From positions 175,900,920 through 175,964,919 of the forward strand of contig JAVMKO010000002.1 in assembly GCA_032164245.1 (NCBI GenBank): a DNA stretch of 64,000 nucleotides. Direction: 5' to 3'. Below the pieces are notes generated by a model. The model saw nothing but the letters and a program-made list of their open reading frames with translations. It was not told the DNA's origin and ran no database searches. The translations under genes and the position numbers were made by a program. This stretch comes from Sternotherus odoratus (Eukaryota > Chordata > Testudines > Kinosternidae). Positions 12,421 through 24,530 of the stretch are shown here, one piece after another (within the stretch, counting starts at the first letter, position 1; each line of letters starts with the position of its first letter).

Positions 12421-13387
12421 AGCATCTCTGTGCAGCAAAATGGGTGAGACCCTAACCTTATGGCTAGGTAGTATCTGATCCCTGTATGTGAGTGTACAGG
12501 TGAAGGACACTACGAGTCTTCCACTTCTTTTGCAAGAGCCAGGGACAACTGCAATCTCTGTGCAAACAGGAAATGTGGCTGTGGTTCTGTCCCTACAATA
12601 AACCAACTTAGATGAATGCTATACAAAAATTATATTAAAAGTATGTTATTAAGGTTGCAAAGTCAGGTACATGGAACTTGGGGAAAAGCATATGCAACCT
12701 TAATTCGACCCTTTTGTGTGTCTGCATTACGCTAGTCCGTCATTAATTATATGCTCAGATACTATTTTGGAACAGTCCCTCTTTCAGCACAGAGGTGGGA
12801 TGGTGCTCAGGGAATGGATCAGTGTAGCGTAATGAATGAGGTTGTTGCATGGAGGACTTTCCTCATTGACTGACTGTAGAAGTTGGAAAGCGTGTAGAAA
12901 ATGAGATAGGGGATGACCAGGAGAGAGGATGGTTTGGGGGCTACGTCAGTTAAAATCTTTTTCAGACAGAATCAACCCAATGCACATAATACTTGGCCAA
13001 CGGCTATTCTGAAGGCGAGGAAAGATCCATTTTGTCCCTGTCCCATCTGGAGACTCAGTTTTGTGTGATGCTGATAGAAGACTCTGGGAAGCATGTTCGG
13101 TGAGTAATCTGAGAATAATTCAGAGTGCAAGTAGTGAATTTCAAATGCTTCTAACTCAACCAAATCTGAATAGATTTTGATGAGGATAGCAAAAGGGAGC
13201 TCCCTGGCCTCAGGAATTCCCCCCTGCCAAATTTCAAAATCCTGCTGCAAACCATGGAGGGACTAGAATGCTTCAAAAATGTCTGGATTTTTTTCTTATT
13301 ATGGGAAATGTTTAGTAATTGTAATATTAGGGTCACTAGTAGCAGTTCCTGGTGTGTGTGTAGATAGATATAGATAAATATATGAAA

Positions 13388-14079
13388 CTAGCATAAGTGC
13401 CCGGCGCTGCTCGGGTCAGTCGGAGGTGGGGAGGTGGCAGACAGCTGACACCCCCTGACCAACCCCAACACCCACCCCTCACCCCTCACCCACCCCGACA
13501 CCTTCCCACCCCCCGAAGCAAACCCGAAACCCCCACCTCACCCCCCCGACCGAATCCGACACCCCCACCTCACTTACCGTCCCACCAAACCCAACTCAGA
13601 TCCGTCGCAGGAGGGGAGGGGGCCCAGAGCCGAGGGATTCCGGGGACCTTCGCAGGTGGGGGGGGCACAGAGCTGATGTAGTCCGGGGTTCCGTTGGGGA
13701 GGTGGGAGGGGCAGAGAACTGAGGGATCTCCGGGGTTCCGTTGGGGAGGTGGGAGGGGCAGAGAACTGAGGGATCTCCGGGGTTCCGTTGGAGGAGGGAG
13801 GGGTGAGCTGAGCGAGTGAGGTGTCTGTTGGAGGGGGGTATTATGACATCATCACCACCTAACTGCCAAGCTGATGTGATTGGCCCTGAAAGACTTTCAC
13901 CCCTGGGGGGCGTCAGAGGTGAGATCCGAAAATTTTTCGACCCTTACCAGCATCTAGACCCCAAGACCCCTCACTGTACCAAAATTCAAGTCTCTGGCTC
14001 AAACGGTGCGGGAGGACTTCGCAGTCATACGTACATACATACACTCATACATACACCACTTGACTTTTATATATATAGA
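13388..14079 (-). mobile_element. Non-autonomous Helitron 1
   Basis: Read on the minus strand, the element starts with TC (complement of 14078-14079, within TCTATATATATAAAAGTC) directly after a host A. It ends with CTAG (13388-13391) directly before a host T. About ten bases inside the 3' end lies a hairpin with stem CCCG/CGGG (13401-13416 on the plus strand). These are the known Helitron features: 5' TC, 3' CTRR, subterminal hairpin, insertion between A and T, and no target duplication. The interior holds C-rich minisatellite (13440-13600) and a TACATACA microsatellite. It has no Rep/helicase frame and so is non-autonomous. Confidence 0.8.
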
Positions 14080-14382
14080 TAATGCAAAAGCTCATTTTGG
14101 GCTGTGCTCTTTATGGACAACATACACCTGCTTTGTTTTTGCAGTTTGCTTGCTTGTGATATTAAATGATCTCAGGTTCTTCATATCACACACTTGTTCT
14201 TTGTACTGGAAATCATTTTTGTATTGTAAGCTCACTAATGCATATATTGTTTATGAAGGGTTTTCTCAGCTCTTTAATTTACCTGGCTTCTGATGCTCTT
14301 TTCTCCTGACCTTTTATATGAGTGAGAGAGAAGACCAAGGCTACCATGTCAGTGTCAGAAAAAAAGGGTTTTTTATATCCTA
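14080..14382. other. 303-bp spacer between two Helitrons
   Basis: AT-rich sequence unrelated to either Helitron and without a recognised feature. It separates two same-orientation elements and would travel with them if the pair were ever mobilised as one unit. Confidence 0.5.
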
Positions 14383-15383
14383 CTAGTGAAAATACCCGGC
14401 GTTGCTCGGGTCCGTCGGATTTGGGGAGGGGCCAGAGAGCTGAGCGAGTGCGGGGTCCGTTGGACGGGTGTGGGGGCAGAGAGAAAACCTGACACCCCCA
14501 CCTCACCCCCCACCGACCAAACCCGACACCCCCACCTCACTTACCCCTCGACCAACACCAACTCACATTTTCACCCCCCCACCCAAACCCAACACCCCCA
14601 CGTCACCCCCCTACCAACACCCCCTGACCAACACCCACACCTCACCCCCCATAGACCAAACCTGACACACCCACCTCACTTTACCCCCCAACCAAATCCA
14701 ACACCCCTACCTACCACCACAAACAAACCCGACACCCACACCTCACTTACCCCTCGACCAACCCCGACCCCCCTTCTCACCCCCCCAACCAAACCCAACA
14801 CCCCCACCTTACCCCCCCACCAAACCCAACACCCCCTGACCAACCCCAACACCCACACCTACCCACCCAGACACCTTCCCACCCCCCCAGACCAAACCCA
14901 ACACCCCCGGCTCACTTACCCCCCGACCAAACTCGACACCCCCACCTCACCCCCCGACCAAACCCAACTCGGGTCCATTGGAGGTGGGGAGGGGGCAGAG
15001 AGCTGAGCGAGTTCGGGGTCCATCGGAGGTGAGGAGGGGGCAGAGAGCTGAGCGAGTGCGGGGTCCGTTGGAGGGGGGAGGGGGCAGAGAGCTGAGCAAA
15101 TGTGGGGTCCGTTGGAGGGGGTATTATGACATCATAACTATGTCACAGAGAAGAGCAGCTGCCCAGCTGATGTGAATGGGCTTTAAATAATTTCACCCCT
15201 GGGGGGCATCAGAGGTGAGATTTGAAAATTGTTCGACTCTTACCCTGATTAGGACCCTAAGACCTCTAACTGTACCAAATTTCAAGTCTCTAGCTCAAAC
15301 GGTGTGGAAGGAGTAAGTACACATACATACATACACGCATACATACACGCACACATACACCATTTGACTTTTATATATATAGA
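14383..15383 (-). mobile_element. Non-autonomous Helitron 2, minisatellite-rich
   Basis: Same ends and orientation as Helitron 1. On the minus strand it starts TCTATATATATAAAAGTC at 15383 after a host A and ends CTAG at 14386-14383 before a host T. It has a subterminal hairpin ACCCG/CGGGT with an 8-nt loop (14394-14411). The last 180 bases or so (15190-15383) align with Helitron 1 (13880-14079), including a CAAGTCTCTAGCTCAAACGG block. The interior is about 470 bp of C-rich tandem repeat (14490-14960), with AAACCCRACACCCCCACCTC-type units, and a G-rich GGGGTCCRTTGGAGG repeat (15010-15120). The 206-aa plus-strand frame is simply this repeat translated. Confidence 0.85.
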
Positions 15384-15497
15384 TTGATATAGATATTTCT
15401 TTGATAATTGCTAGGTACAGATGAGCAAAAACTATAAAATGTTTGTGAATATTAGTTTGAATTTTAAAAGACATTTATAGTGACCTTGTTTATATTA

Positions 15498-16088
15498 CAG
15501 TAAACCCTCGATTTAACGGACCTCGATTTAATGGACTTCGGATGCAACGGACAAAATTTCTGAGCAAGCTGATGCATTCCTGATCCATTTCTGGTGGGCT
15601 GGCTGCCGGCTCCCGGCTGCCGCCCGGGTCCAGGCAGCAGGCAGGCTGGCTGCCGGCTCCCGCCTGCGGGCGGGCTGGCTCCCGCCCGGGTCCCACCAGC
15701 GGGTGGGCTGCCGGCTCCCGGCTCCCACCCGAGTCCCACCAGCAGGCGGGCTGGCTGACTGTTCCCCACTGCCACCCGGGTCCCAGCAGCCGGGACCCGG
15801 GTGGGCTGGCTGATGGCTCCCAGCAGCCGAGCCCTGGGCGGGCTGGCTTACGGGTTCCGGCTGCCGCCCAGCTCCTAGCAGCCGGGACCCGGGCGGGCTG
15901 GCTGCCGGCTCCCAGCTGCCGCCCGGGTCCAGGCAGCGGGCGGGCTGCGGAGCTGCCGCCCCGACCCTGTGGCTGGCGGGCTGCTGCTCCGACAGCTCGG
16001 GTTTTTTTAATTATTATTAAATAACGGACTTTTTCATTTAACGGACACCCCCTAGCCCGAATTAGTCCGTTAAATGGAGGTTTTACTG
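15498..16088. mobile_element. Tigger/pogo-like MITE with GC-rich tandem core
   Basis: The ends are inverted repeats: CAGTAAACCCTCGATTTAAC at the left, and the reverse complement of the right end reads CAGTAAAACCTCCATTTAAC. They are flanked by TA on both sides (15496-15497 and 16089-16090), the target duplication typical of the Tc1/mariner-pogo superfamily. The interior from about 15590 to 15990 is a GC-rich tandem repeat with GGCTGGCTGCCGGCTCC-type units. No transposase frame is present, so it is non-autonomous. Confidence 0.82.
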
Positions 16089-16674
16089 TACTTTGTGTTC
16101 ACTTCATGTAACTATTCTGCAGAATACATTTACTGGCAGTGATGTTCACAGAATCAGCAAATGTTAAGCAAATATTGGGGAATAGTGTGTTTTGAATGCT
16201 CAAATTCAAATATTCATTCCAGAGATCTGATCCAAAAGCTTCAGTCACCCAATTAGGAATATATCATGTGAAGTAGGCACCCAGTCAAAACAGTTTGAGG
16301 TTTGAATATACTGTACAAAATGCTAAGTACATGCCAAGAATTATTTGCATAAATTATTCAATAAATAACATCAAATAATTATATTTGAGAAACTTTTGAT
16401 CTGCTCATGATAGGGACAAATTGTGACCAGAAAGAAGGTGAAATTCATAACATGAATGATGCATTATGAATTATTAAGTATGTGTGTGTGAAGGAACTGG
16501 ACTCTTTTAAAGACAATGATACTTTAAATGATTTGGGAGTTTTTTCTCCAACATTTCAGTATATTGTCACTGAAATTGTTAAACCTATTCTGTCTGCTGT
16601 TTGTTAATAAGCCTAATTGCATAATGAATAGCAATATAATATCAGTAGGAGGGATACAAATTATAGGAGTCTTT

Positions 16675-16835
16675 AAATGCATTGCAAATATTCATCACAA
16701 CACCCATTGGAAGTAGCTGAGTAATATTATTCCTATTTTACTGATGTGTAAAGTGAGGCACTGAAAGGTCAAATGACTCTCCTAAGCCCACACAGCAAGT
16801 TAGTGACAGGACTGAAATACAATAGGAGACAACTG
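16675..16835 (-). repeat. MIR/L2-type SINE 3' region
   Basis: The plus strand reads as the reverse complement of a MIR core: ATTCATCACAACACCCATTG, then TTATTCCTATTTTACTGATG, GAGGCACTGAAAGGTCAAAT and CACACAGCAAGTTAGTGACA. This is the well-known order of an ancient SINE/LINE tail. It is divergent and lacks the tRNA head. Confidence 0.6.
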
Positions 16836-19800
16836 GCTTTCAGTCTTGCTCTCTACTCACTGACCTACCCCCATCCTACAGTGACAGTATCTCAGCACCC
16901 CCCTGCATCTCCAGTAGGGAATTCCATTGTGTTTTCCTCACTGCTGGCATTGCAGTAACAAATATTGTTTCTTAAACTGAGCACATCAGAGCAGAGTTAC
17001 TGGCTGGTGATCACAATATAAACATGATTTATAAATAGCTGAGAAAGTTTATCTCTTTGGATTTACAGAAAGATGCTCTCATGAAAACAGATTGTAGCTA
17101 TTGTAAATCTCATGGGTGCATGACATAGATGAGGCTAAAGATGAAGCCATTCTGTGATTATCTATGTATCTATCTATCTTATATGGCCCCCATCTCTGTA
17201 GTATCTTAGCTCCTCAAAGTATTTATAAATCGAAATAACAAATACAAGATACTGAGAACAATTGTTTAGAGGGACACTGTATACTTTCACTAGTCTCAGT
17301 GGAGTCATGATTCCTCTGCATTCTGCTTTATTGGCATGAATACTTTGGTCTCTATTCTCTTCCCCTTTCAGCTATGGGATGCAATTAGTTCTTGTGAAAT
17401 TGCATACCAAAAGGGCATGTTTTGATGACTTGTCGTATATAATCTTACATTGTGTTGGCTTTAAAATTTCTACTTCCCACATCCACTTAAGGTAAATGGG
17501 GCTGGTGTTGGTCTTTGTCACATGATAAATCCTAGAAACAGTATTGTAAAGATATGGAAGGCATAACCATCATTTTATCTATGGAAATTCCATCTTAAAG
17601 CCATATTGTTGCTTTTTCCTTAAAGAGGAAAACTACATCTAAATTTCAGAATTAGTTAGTACAATACAATATAGGTGTACTCTATAGATTATCTCCTTGA
17701 TGTCTACAGCACCATCTTTGTATACCATGGAAAAGGTGGGCAGAAATCTGCATTTCCAATTTCCATTGGCTTGAGTGGGGCCAGGATTTCACTCATTAAC
17801 ATTTTGACGCATAGATGGAATTAATCTCCATATTTCTAGTGGCTCTATCCAACATTCCAATGAGGGAGGAGGGATGGTTTTGAATTCAGGTCGCCTTGGG
17901 AGAAGGCCTCTCCTTCCTTGCCAAGGAGTCTCCTAAAAACAGCACTCCTCCATTCATATCTGACCTGGCTGCAAAATAGAGTGGCAGAGCATCTAAAACA
18001 CACAGCATTTGTGCTGTATGGGAATACTCTGCCCCTTTCTTAACTAGCAAGCATTCAGGAAGGCTGAGTGAGTAACCAGGCCTGGGATAAGGGCAAGTCC
18101 AGGAGGTTTCTTCTTCACGCTGAGCCTGAAGGCAAAAGCGAGTCGTCTCAGTGTAGCAGTCTTGCTTTACTAATAACAGATATTCTGACTGGAGAGGGGG
18201 TTGAGAACTCAAAGTCTTTTTGCAGTTTGTTTCCTGATTAAAGCGTTTTAGAATGTGGTTTTACTCTATTCTATTATCTTCTAACAGGTGCTGGCTAGAA
18301 TTCAAATAAAAAAAAAATTACTTCACCAAAACCAGAGCTTAATCAGAACCAGAATCCCTTCTGATTCTTCCATTGCTAATTTATACAGTAGTAAAGAATA
18401 CTGCCTTCAATTAGGTGCAATCGTCATTTATATCATATAATTTTCAATTGAGTTAACTCATTAGAAATAATGGATTACAGAATGAACTTTACAATGGAAT
18501 TAACGTCTTGCCTCATGCAAGAGGTGCAGAGGTAAAGCTTTGATGCAAGCAAATGCCAAACAGCTTATTGGGGAAGGGAGGAAATATTTATTCCACATGC
18601 ACATTGACTGTGTGAATGGAAGATATTCCTGTAAAAGAGATGTCAGGCCACTGAGATGTCAGCTTTTCCTAACTGCTCCAACTAACACTTCCTTGCCCTC
18701 CATGTTGTCCAGAGAGATGGCAGCTTTTCAGGACAGGAAAGAGCATGAGCCCTTTCAAGCTATTTGTTGGGATGTTTATTTCCTAAACATCATTGGTTTT
18801 AAAAGATTTTCTTTTGGCAAATAGTGATGTCTCCTGTTTTTCTGCTAGACATAATTACATTGGCCTTCAAATTAACATGTAGTGATCTTTTTTTTATATA
18901 CCCATTAGCCATTAAGTCAATTTCTTTTTTCCTTTCACCATAGATTCAATAAAATCGGTCCCCTCTGGAGATTTGTTCCAGCTCCTTGTGAAACTGTATC
19001 ATGTTTCCAGTTCATTTAAAAAAAATCTTTTGGTAATAGATGCTATTGAAGCCTACAGGTACTCTGGTGTCTGACTCCATCCCTCTTGCAGTGTCCTGGT
19101 AAGCAGAGAGAGTGCACTTTGGTGTCTCCTCCTCCTCCTTCAGCCTGCTCCACAGGTGGCAGATGCTCCCCATGAGGGTGTCAGGGTAGGTGCTCTGCAT
19201 AGGGAGCAAGCAGAGATATTGAGACTTGGTGGGGGGGAGAGGGGAGCCAGCTCTAGGCTGGGAAGGGGGATCCCAGCGGTTCACATCTCGCTTGCCTGGG
19301 GTAGCTACTGGCCCCAGCCCAGTCACCCAGTCTTACCTGCTCCCAGCCCTATCCCTGACAGCCACTCCGGTCCCTTTGGGCCCTGCTCTCATCTCTGCCT
19401 CCCAGCAGCCACAGGGCCCTACCTGTCTTGAGCATGCGAAACAACTTGCTTAATAACAACACGCAGAGTCAGAAGCATAGATCAGCCCTCCTCCAATACT
19501 TCCATGGCGGGGGCGCTAGCCCCAGTTCCACCGCCCAGGCCTGTGCTGTGGCCTACCTCCTCACTGCCCTTTGGAGCATCCAAGGCTGCTGGGAGGGGAA
19601 CTGTGGCTGTGCTCCTCAGGCTCGGGGACTGCACATGTGCCTGTTTCTTGCAGGGGGCATGCAGGGGGAGGGGGAAGGGGAGAAGAACATTAACCTGTTC
19701 ATGAATGTAACCAGGTTTAGATAATGATGCAGCCCACAAGGGCTTCCAGGGAATGGGCAATATTAAAAGCCTGATCCTAGTTTATTCTAAACCCTGGCAC

Positions 19801-20945
19801 TACAAAAGAGGCCTTACAGTGGGTGGAAATACATTTTGCTCACATGTTAAGACCCCTTTACACTGGCTGTGCCTGTGTAAAGGAGCTTTAGTGAAGATGA
19901 AAATCAGGCCCTCCATGGGTTATGTGAAGCTATTTAATCTACTTTAATCCTCGTCCACTGAATGGAAAGGAAGTAAGGGCAGGGGTAGGTGGTCTCATAC
20001 TGGTTGGCCCTTAGTAACGTGCGCTGTAAAAACGAAATGTGTTATGCTACACTGAATGTGTTTCCTCTATTTCCTGCTGCACCTCGTAATCCTCATTCAA
20101 CCCTCGCTAGCAAATCGTTCTCGTCTCAGTCAAGCCGATGCTTGTTTTGTGTTTGGAGTTCCAGAAACACTCACGCTTTGGAACTTTGCCACACTGTTTC
20201 GAGGAGCTTAAAAAATTAGAACTGTTTCCACAGTGCAGTTGGGGATGTTTATAGTTCAAGTGGGTGGTAATGTCACCAAAGAGGCTTGGGAAGCTAACAC
20301 ATGTCCTGTTTCTCTCCCGTACTCCTTGCGCTATTTGACTCCATTTGGTTTTGTCTCTCTATAATGGGCATTGCTGGGAATACAGTGCTTGTGCACAGAT
20401 GATGTGTATTGATGAACTGGTGTAACCTGCAGGTGGAATGAGTCCTTTGATATCTTCCACTTTGGTTAACAGTGGGTGAGCGTCTGGCATTCCCACGTGT
20501 ACCCGCTTCCAAAAGCCTGCATTTAGGAGATCTAGAAAGGCAGAGAAGCCGCTCAGCTCACATAAGAAGAGTAGATTTCTCATCCTTTTCCTTGCAAAGG
20601 TAGCCTGGAAATGTAGGGTAACGTGGTGCAGAATGATGTGAACCAATCACAAGCAATGGAAATAACAAGCAGTTGGGCTTCAGGGGGAGACCTGAAGATT
20701 ACCCCATCCCATGACAGAAACAGAAAAACATTTATTATGCAGACTTAGCCAGTTAAGTTGGGGGGGGGGGGGCATCTCAAAGAATCCCCTCCCTAGCATC
20801 CTCTCAAATTCATAGGCTGGCCCAGTGCAGAGAGGTGTGATAATGGTGAACAAGAATTATTTACACATGGGAGTAGAACAGCAATAGGTGGCCTTGCCTT
20901 GAATTGCTAATGCCTGTTCAGCATTGAGGAAGTACGGCCTAGATG
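16836..20945. other. Intergenic DNA, no gene
   Basis: No coding frame with a recognisable domain. A segment at 17185-17240 (ATGGCCCCCATCTCTGTAGT) resembles a common dispersed reptile repeat. The 19120-19720 stretch is GC-richer with overlapping proline/glycine-rich frames on both strands and no splice or domain support. A segment at 19820-19900 belongs to a short dispersed repeat with a CCCCTTTACACTGGC motif, also seen near 1760, 3140 and 31480. A run of 13 G lies at 20760-20772. Confidence 0.45.
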
Positions 20946-21879
20946 CAGGGCCTGCCCACAACATTTTGGCATCTGAGGCGGGAAGCTCAAATGACACCCC
21001 CATTCCTCCTCACTTGGGCCAAGACTTTGAAAGGTCTCAATTTGCCTTCTTCCTGTATGTGCAGAGCAACAAAGCATTTGGAAAGAGGGTGGTCATCTTA
21101 TTTGTGCATATATATTCCAGAACAGTCTTTGAAGTTGATCCTGCTGAAATGTATCTTGAAAGGCTTTCAGTTCATCACCTAAATCACTCGCATCAATATC
21201 ACACATATTATGTGTCAACACTGTCTCTAGTGCCCTGCATTGCTACTGTAGGTCTTCTTCAGGTATAGAGAGGAGTTTTGGAATGTCATACAACATCCCA
21301 AATATACTTTGTGTTCCTTGAGCTGCATGAAACATTGTTCAATTGACTGTATTGCACAATCTAGCATCTGGTAAAAGAATTCAACTTTCAGTTGCTTTCT
21401 GGGATCTCTTATGGGATTATCCTGTGCCTCATAATCAAAATGTCTTCTTCTTTGGTGACTCTTCTATTCTTGAATGGGTGGGAAAATAATGTCAGTGTGA
21501 AGTTCCTCTGCTAACTTCTGTGCACTCTTCAGAATGTTTTGAAATCCCTCATCTGACCAGTAAGACTGTAGGTCTGACTTTGCTTTGTCCAGTTGTTCCA
21601 TTACTCCAGATATATCAAGGTCAACAGCTTGGAGTCTCTTGCTTACAACATTTATTTCAAACAGTATGGGCATGTCTTCACTACCACTTTAAATCGATGT
21701 TAACGACGTTAGGTCGAAGTAAACGTGTACCTGTCTTCACATACATGCCTTTAACGTCGATGTAAAGGGCCTTAAAGATCGATCTTGGCACTCCAGCCTA
21801 ACCAGAGACATAAGGCTAATCTCGACATTCCAAGCTCGACCGTGGGCTAGTGAAGACGGAACCCGACATTAATAGCCTC

Positions 21880-21965
21880 CAGAGGCTGTCCCACAATGCT
21901 CCATTCTGACCGCTCTGGACTGCCTCGCTACTGCTCCACTGTGACCGCTCTGCACTGCACTCTGA
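21880..21965. promoter_or_regulatory. Left subterminal repeats of Harbinger element
   Basis: Direct repeats of the type GACCGCTCTGSACTGC (about 21908-21923 and 21942-21957), next to a CCCACAATGCTCC block, sit about 220-290 bp inside the left end. Related motifs occur near the right end at 26090-26280. In Harbinger elements the MYB partner protein binds subterminal motifs, so these are candidates. No binding is shown. Confidence 0.35.
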
Positions 21966-22091
21966 ACTCACTGCTCTGGCCAGGTAGATAAGACCCGGGA
22001 ACATTTGAATGCCATTTCCTGTTTGGTCAGCGTGGCCAGCTCACCTGAATTGCTCAGTTGCCATTCAGAGCTATCAGCAGCACTAGCCGCC

Positions 22092-24464
22092 ATGCAGAGC
22101 TCAGCATCACAAGACTCCATGCAGAGCTCATCTACCCTGGAGACCAGCCAGAGGTAGAGCTTCAGCATGGTCCACTCGTGAGGTGCTGGATCTCATCGCT
22201 ATCTGGGGAGAGGAATCCGTGATGTTGGAACTACGAAACAACAAACGGAATGCCAACACCTATGGAAGGGTCTCCAAGGCTATGCTAGAAAGGGGCCACA
22301 ACAGGGACACCACACAGTGCCGCGTGAAAATTAAGGAGCTGCGGCAATCGTTCCAGAAAGCCAAGGAGGCAAACGGACGATCAGGGGGCACGCCACGGAC
22401 ATGCAGGTTCTACAATGAACTAAATGTGATAATGGGGGGTGCCCCCACCACCATCGCGCCGGTGTGCGTGGACTCCACCGATGGGATCATCGTCAGGGAG
22501 GAGACTGATTCCGAGGAGGACGAGCATGAAGAGGAAAATCTCACGGAGCAGCAGGAGCCCAGCGGAGAACCTGTGTACTCAGAGAGCCAGGAGCTGTTTG
22601 TCACCCTGGAGCCAGTACCCTCCCAAGCCTCCCAGGGGGGTAAGTGTTTCTTTTTTAAGTGATTACATGACGCGTGATTTTGTAAAGGAAGCATTTATTA
22701 ATGAGTAACTTGCCCTAAGGACTTAGCGTGCTTTCATTGCTGGTCAATTTCTACTCAAAGAGTTTGTCAATATACTCCGGGATTGACCAGAAGTCCTCCG
22801 CGGACATTTCAAGGAAGCTATCCAGGAGGTAGCGATGAATCCAGCGCAGCAGATTTCTGGGGAGAGCCGCCTTATGTGGTCCCCCGTGATAGGACACCAA
22901 CCCACGCCACGAAAGTAGTAAGTTGTCTGGTATCATTGAGCAGGCTAGCATTGCGGCGTATGGACCAGGACTTTGCATGGACTCAAGGAGCATGCGCTCC
23001 CTATCTCTCCGAGAAATTCTCAGCAAAGTGATGTCATTCAGGGTTGCCTGTTTGAGATACGGACTGCAATTAGTAGGGAGATAAAAAGATTCCCAGCTGC
23101 AAAGTACTCTTTTCTGCTGAGGACCGACCAACCGCCCCCGCCCCCCGAACGCTGACCGCCCCCCCCCCCCAGCCCGTAGCGGTAGCTAGCAGGGAATCTG
23201 AGCAGTCTGCACGCGGTTTCCTCCGCTTCAGATCCAACGCGCACACCCCCCCCCCCAGCCCGTAGCGGTAGCTAGCAGGGGATCTGAGCAGTCTGCAAGC
23301 GGTTTCTTCCGCTTCAGATCCAACGCGCACCCCACCCCCAGCCCGTAGCGGTAGCTAGCAGGGAATCTGAGCAGTCTGCACGCGGTCTGAAGAGCCCCAA
23401 AAAGACCTTAGCCCTCAGCGAGAGATTTTTTGGCATTTGCTTTGCAGTTTGCGGTTTCAGTGGGAGCCAGCCACGCGGTGGGGGGAAGGGGGCGGGGTTG
23501 CTCTACAGTATGCAGGCGCCACTTTTAACTTACCATGGCCGGCTGCACGGTGATTTCAGAAGCCGTCTTGGGCTGAGGCACGCATATGTGTCTGAGATGC
23601 TCTGACTTTTCTGTGAGCTTTTAGGTGTAGAACATGACCTTGTACAGAAATCATATCAGGCCTCTGAATACTGAGTTTGCAAATGGCATAGTACTCCCAT
23701 TGTGTACCGTCCGAGACTGCATCTGCCTCCTAACCTTGAATGTATCTGTCTCATAACTTTCAAACTTTATTTTCCCACACTCGCCCACAGATGAACAATT
23801 ATCTCAGAATACCCCGGCCTCCTCCTCCCGCCCTGCACCGCAGAAAAGAAAGCGTAAAAAGAAAACGCGAACGTGCGATGAGATGTTCACTGAACTCGTG
23901 GAGAACTCGCGCGCTGAGGCAGCCCGCCAGACGGACTGGAGGGAAAGAATGATACAGGCAAGGGATCAAGAGATACAGGCAAGGGATCAAGAGAGAGAGG
24001 AAAGGAATCGAGAGAGAGAGGAAAGGAATCGAGAGAGGCAGGAATGGAGAGCCGCTGCAGAAAAGAGGGAAGCCGCTGCAGAACAGAGGGAACAGCGTGA
24101 GGAAAGACGCATGGATGCTTTCCTCCGCATAATGGAGGACCAGAGCGACATGCTGCGATCTCTGGTGGAGCTGCAGCATGCCCAAAGACCACCTCTGCAG
24201 CCCCTGTGTCCACCTCCCCCCCTCCCCAACTCCCATAGATTCCCCACCCAGACGCGGGGTGAGAACACGGGGGGGGGGGGCGCTCCACTCTACCCCACAA
24301 GCCAGCAGAAGCAGCAGCAGCAGCAGGCTGACGTTCTCGGAAAACTTTTAAAAGCTGCTGTGTCTTGCCCATCCCTCCTCTCCCCCCTTCCCACCCCCCC
24401 CCTCCTTTGCCTGCTCCTCCCCCACTGCGACTGCCGGTTTCCCTCCAGGATACCAGGACAGTGA
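22092..24464 (+). CDS. Harbinger MYB/trihelix-like DNA-binding protein, two exons, start damaged
   Basis: Exon 1 carries a MYB/SANT-like (trihelix) domain: W-S-T-R-E-V-L-D-L-I-A-I-W-G from 22168, then Q-C-R-V-K-I-K-E-L-R-Q and a C-R-F-Y-N-E-L end. An acidic tail follows. A GT donor (GTAAGT at 22640) and a CCCACAG acceptor (to 23790) give phase-1 splicing onto exon 2 (23791-24464). Exon 2 begins with a basic K-R-K-R-K-K-K patch, then a long charged coiled-coil-like segment with R-D-Q-E/R-E-E-R-N-R-E repeats, and a proline/glutamine-rich end. In the superfamily this partner binds transposon ends and recruits the nuclease in the nucleus. Oddity: the likely ATGs (22092 and 22119) are one base out of register with the domain and reach TAG at 22155, suggesting a one-base lesion. 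The domain frame itself has no ATG nearby; the first GTG is at 22183. Confidence 0.75.
22640..23790 (+). other. Intron of the Harbinger MYB gene, with tandem repeat
   Basis: Bounded by GTAAGT and a pyrimidine-rich CCCACAG acceptor. It contains 2.6 copies of an 83-86-bp tandem repeat beginning AGCCCGTAGCGGTAGCTAGC (starts at 23171, 23257 and 23340), separated by C-runs. Minus-strand frames at 22751-23330 are translations of intron and repeat DNA, although 22751-23131 looks coding-like and could be a remnant of a cargo or related element gene. Confidence 0.6.
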
Positions 24465-24492
24465 TCCCCTGTATTTGTATTTCCGATTAACC

Positions 24493-24530
24493 AATAAAGG
24501 AACCATGATTTTTCAAACAGTGATTTTATT
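24493..24530. terminator. Overlapping convergent polyadenylation signals
   Basis: AATAAA on the plus strand at 24493-24498 lies 29 bp past the MYB stop. AATAAA on the minus strand (TTTATT at 24525-24530 on the plus strand) lies about 130 bp past the nuclease stop. The two signals are 26 bp apart, so the convergent transcripts must end in, or overlap across, the same short interval. Confidence 0.6.

Noticed and set aside
14386..15006. 206-aa Pro/Thr-rich frame
   Set aside because: It is the translation of a C-rich minisatellite inside a Helitron; a repeat whose unit length is near a multiple of three opens frames by itself.
13388..15383. CRISPR-like array from regularly repeated units
   Set aside because: Repeats are degenerate and lack unique spacers; Helitron ends explain the block in this animal genome.
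22751..23131. 126-aa minus-strand frame as a third Harbinger gene
   Set aside because: It lies in the MYB gene's intron and I see no known domain; it may be a remnant, but evidence is too weak for a gene call.
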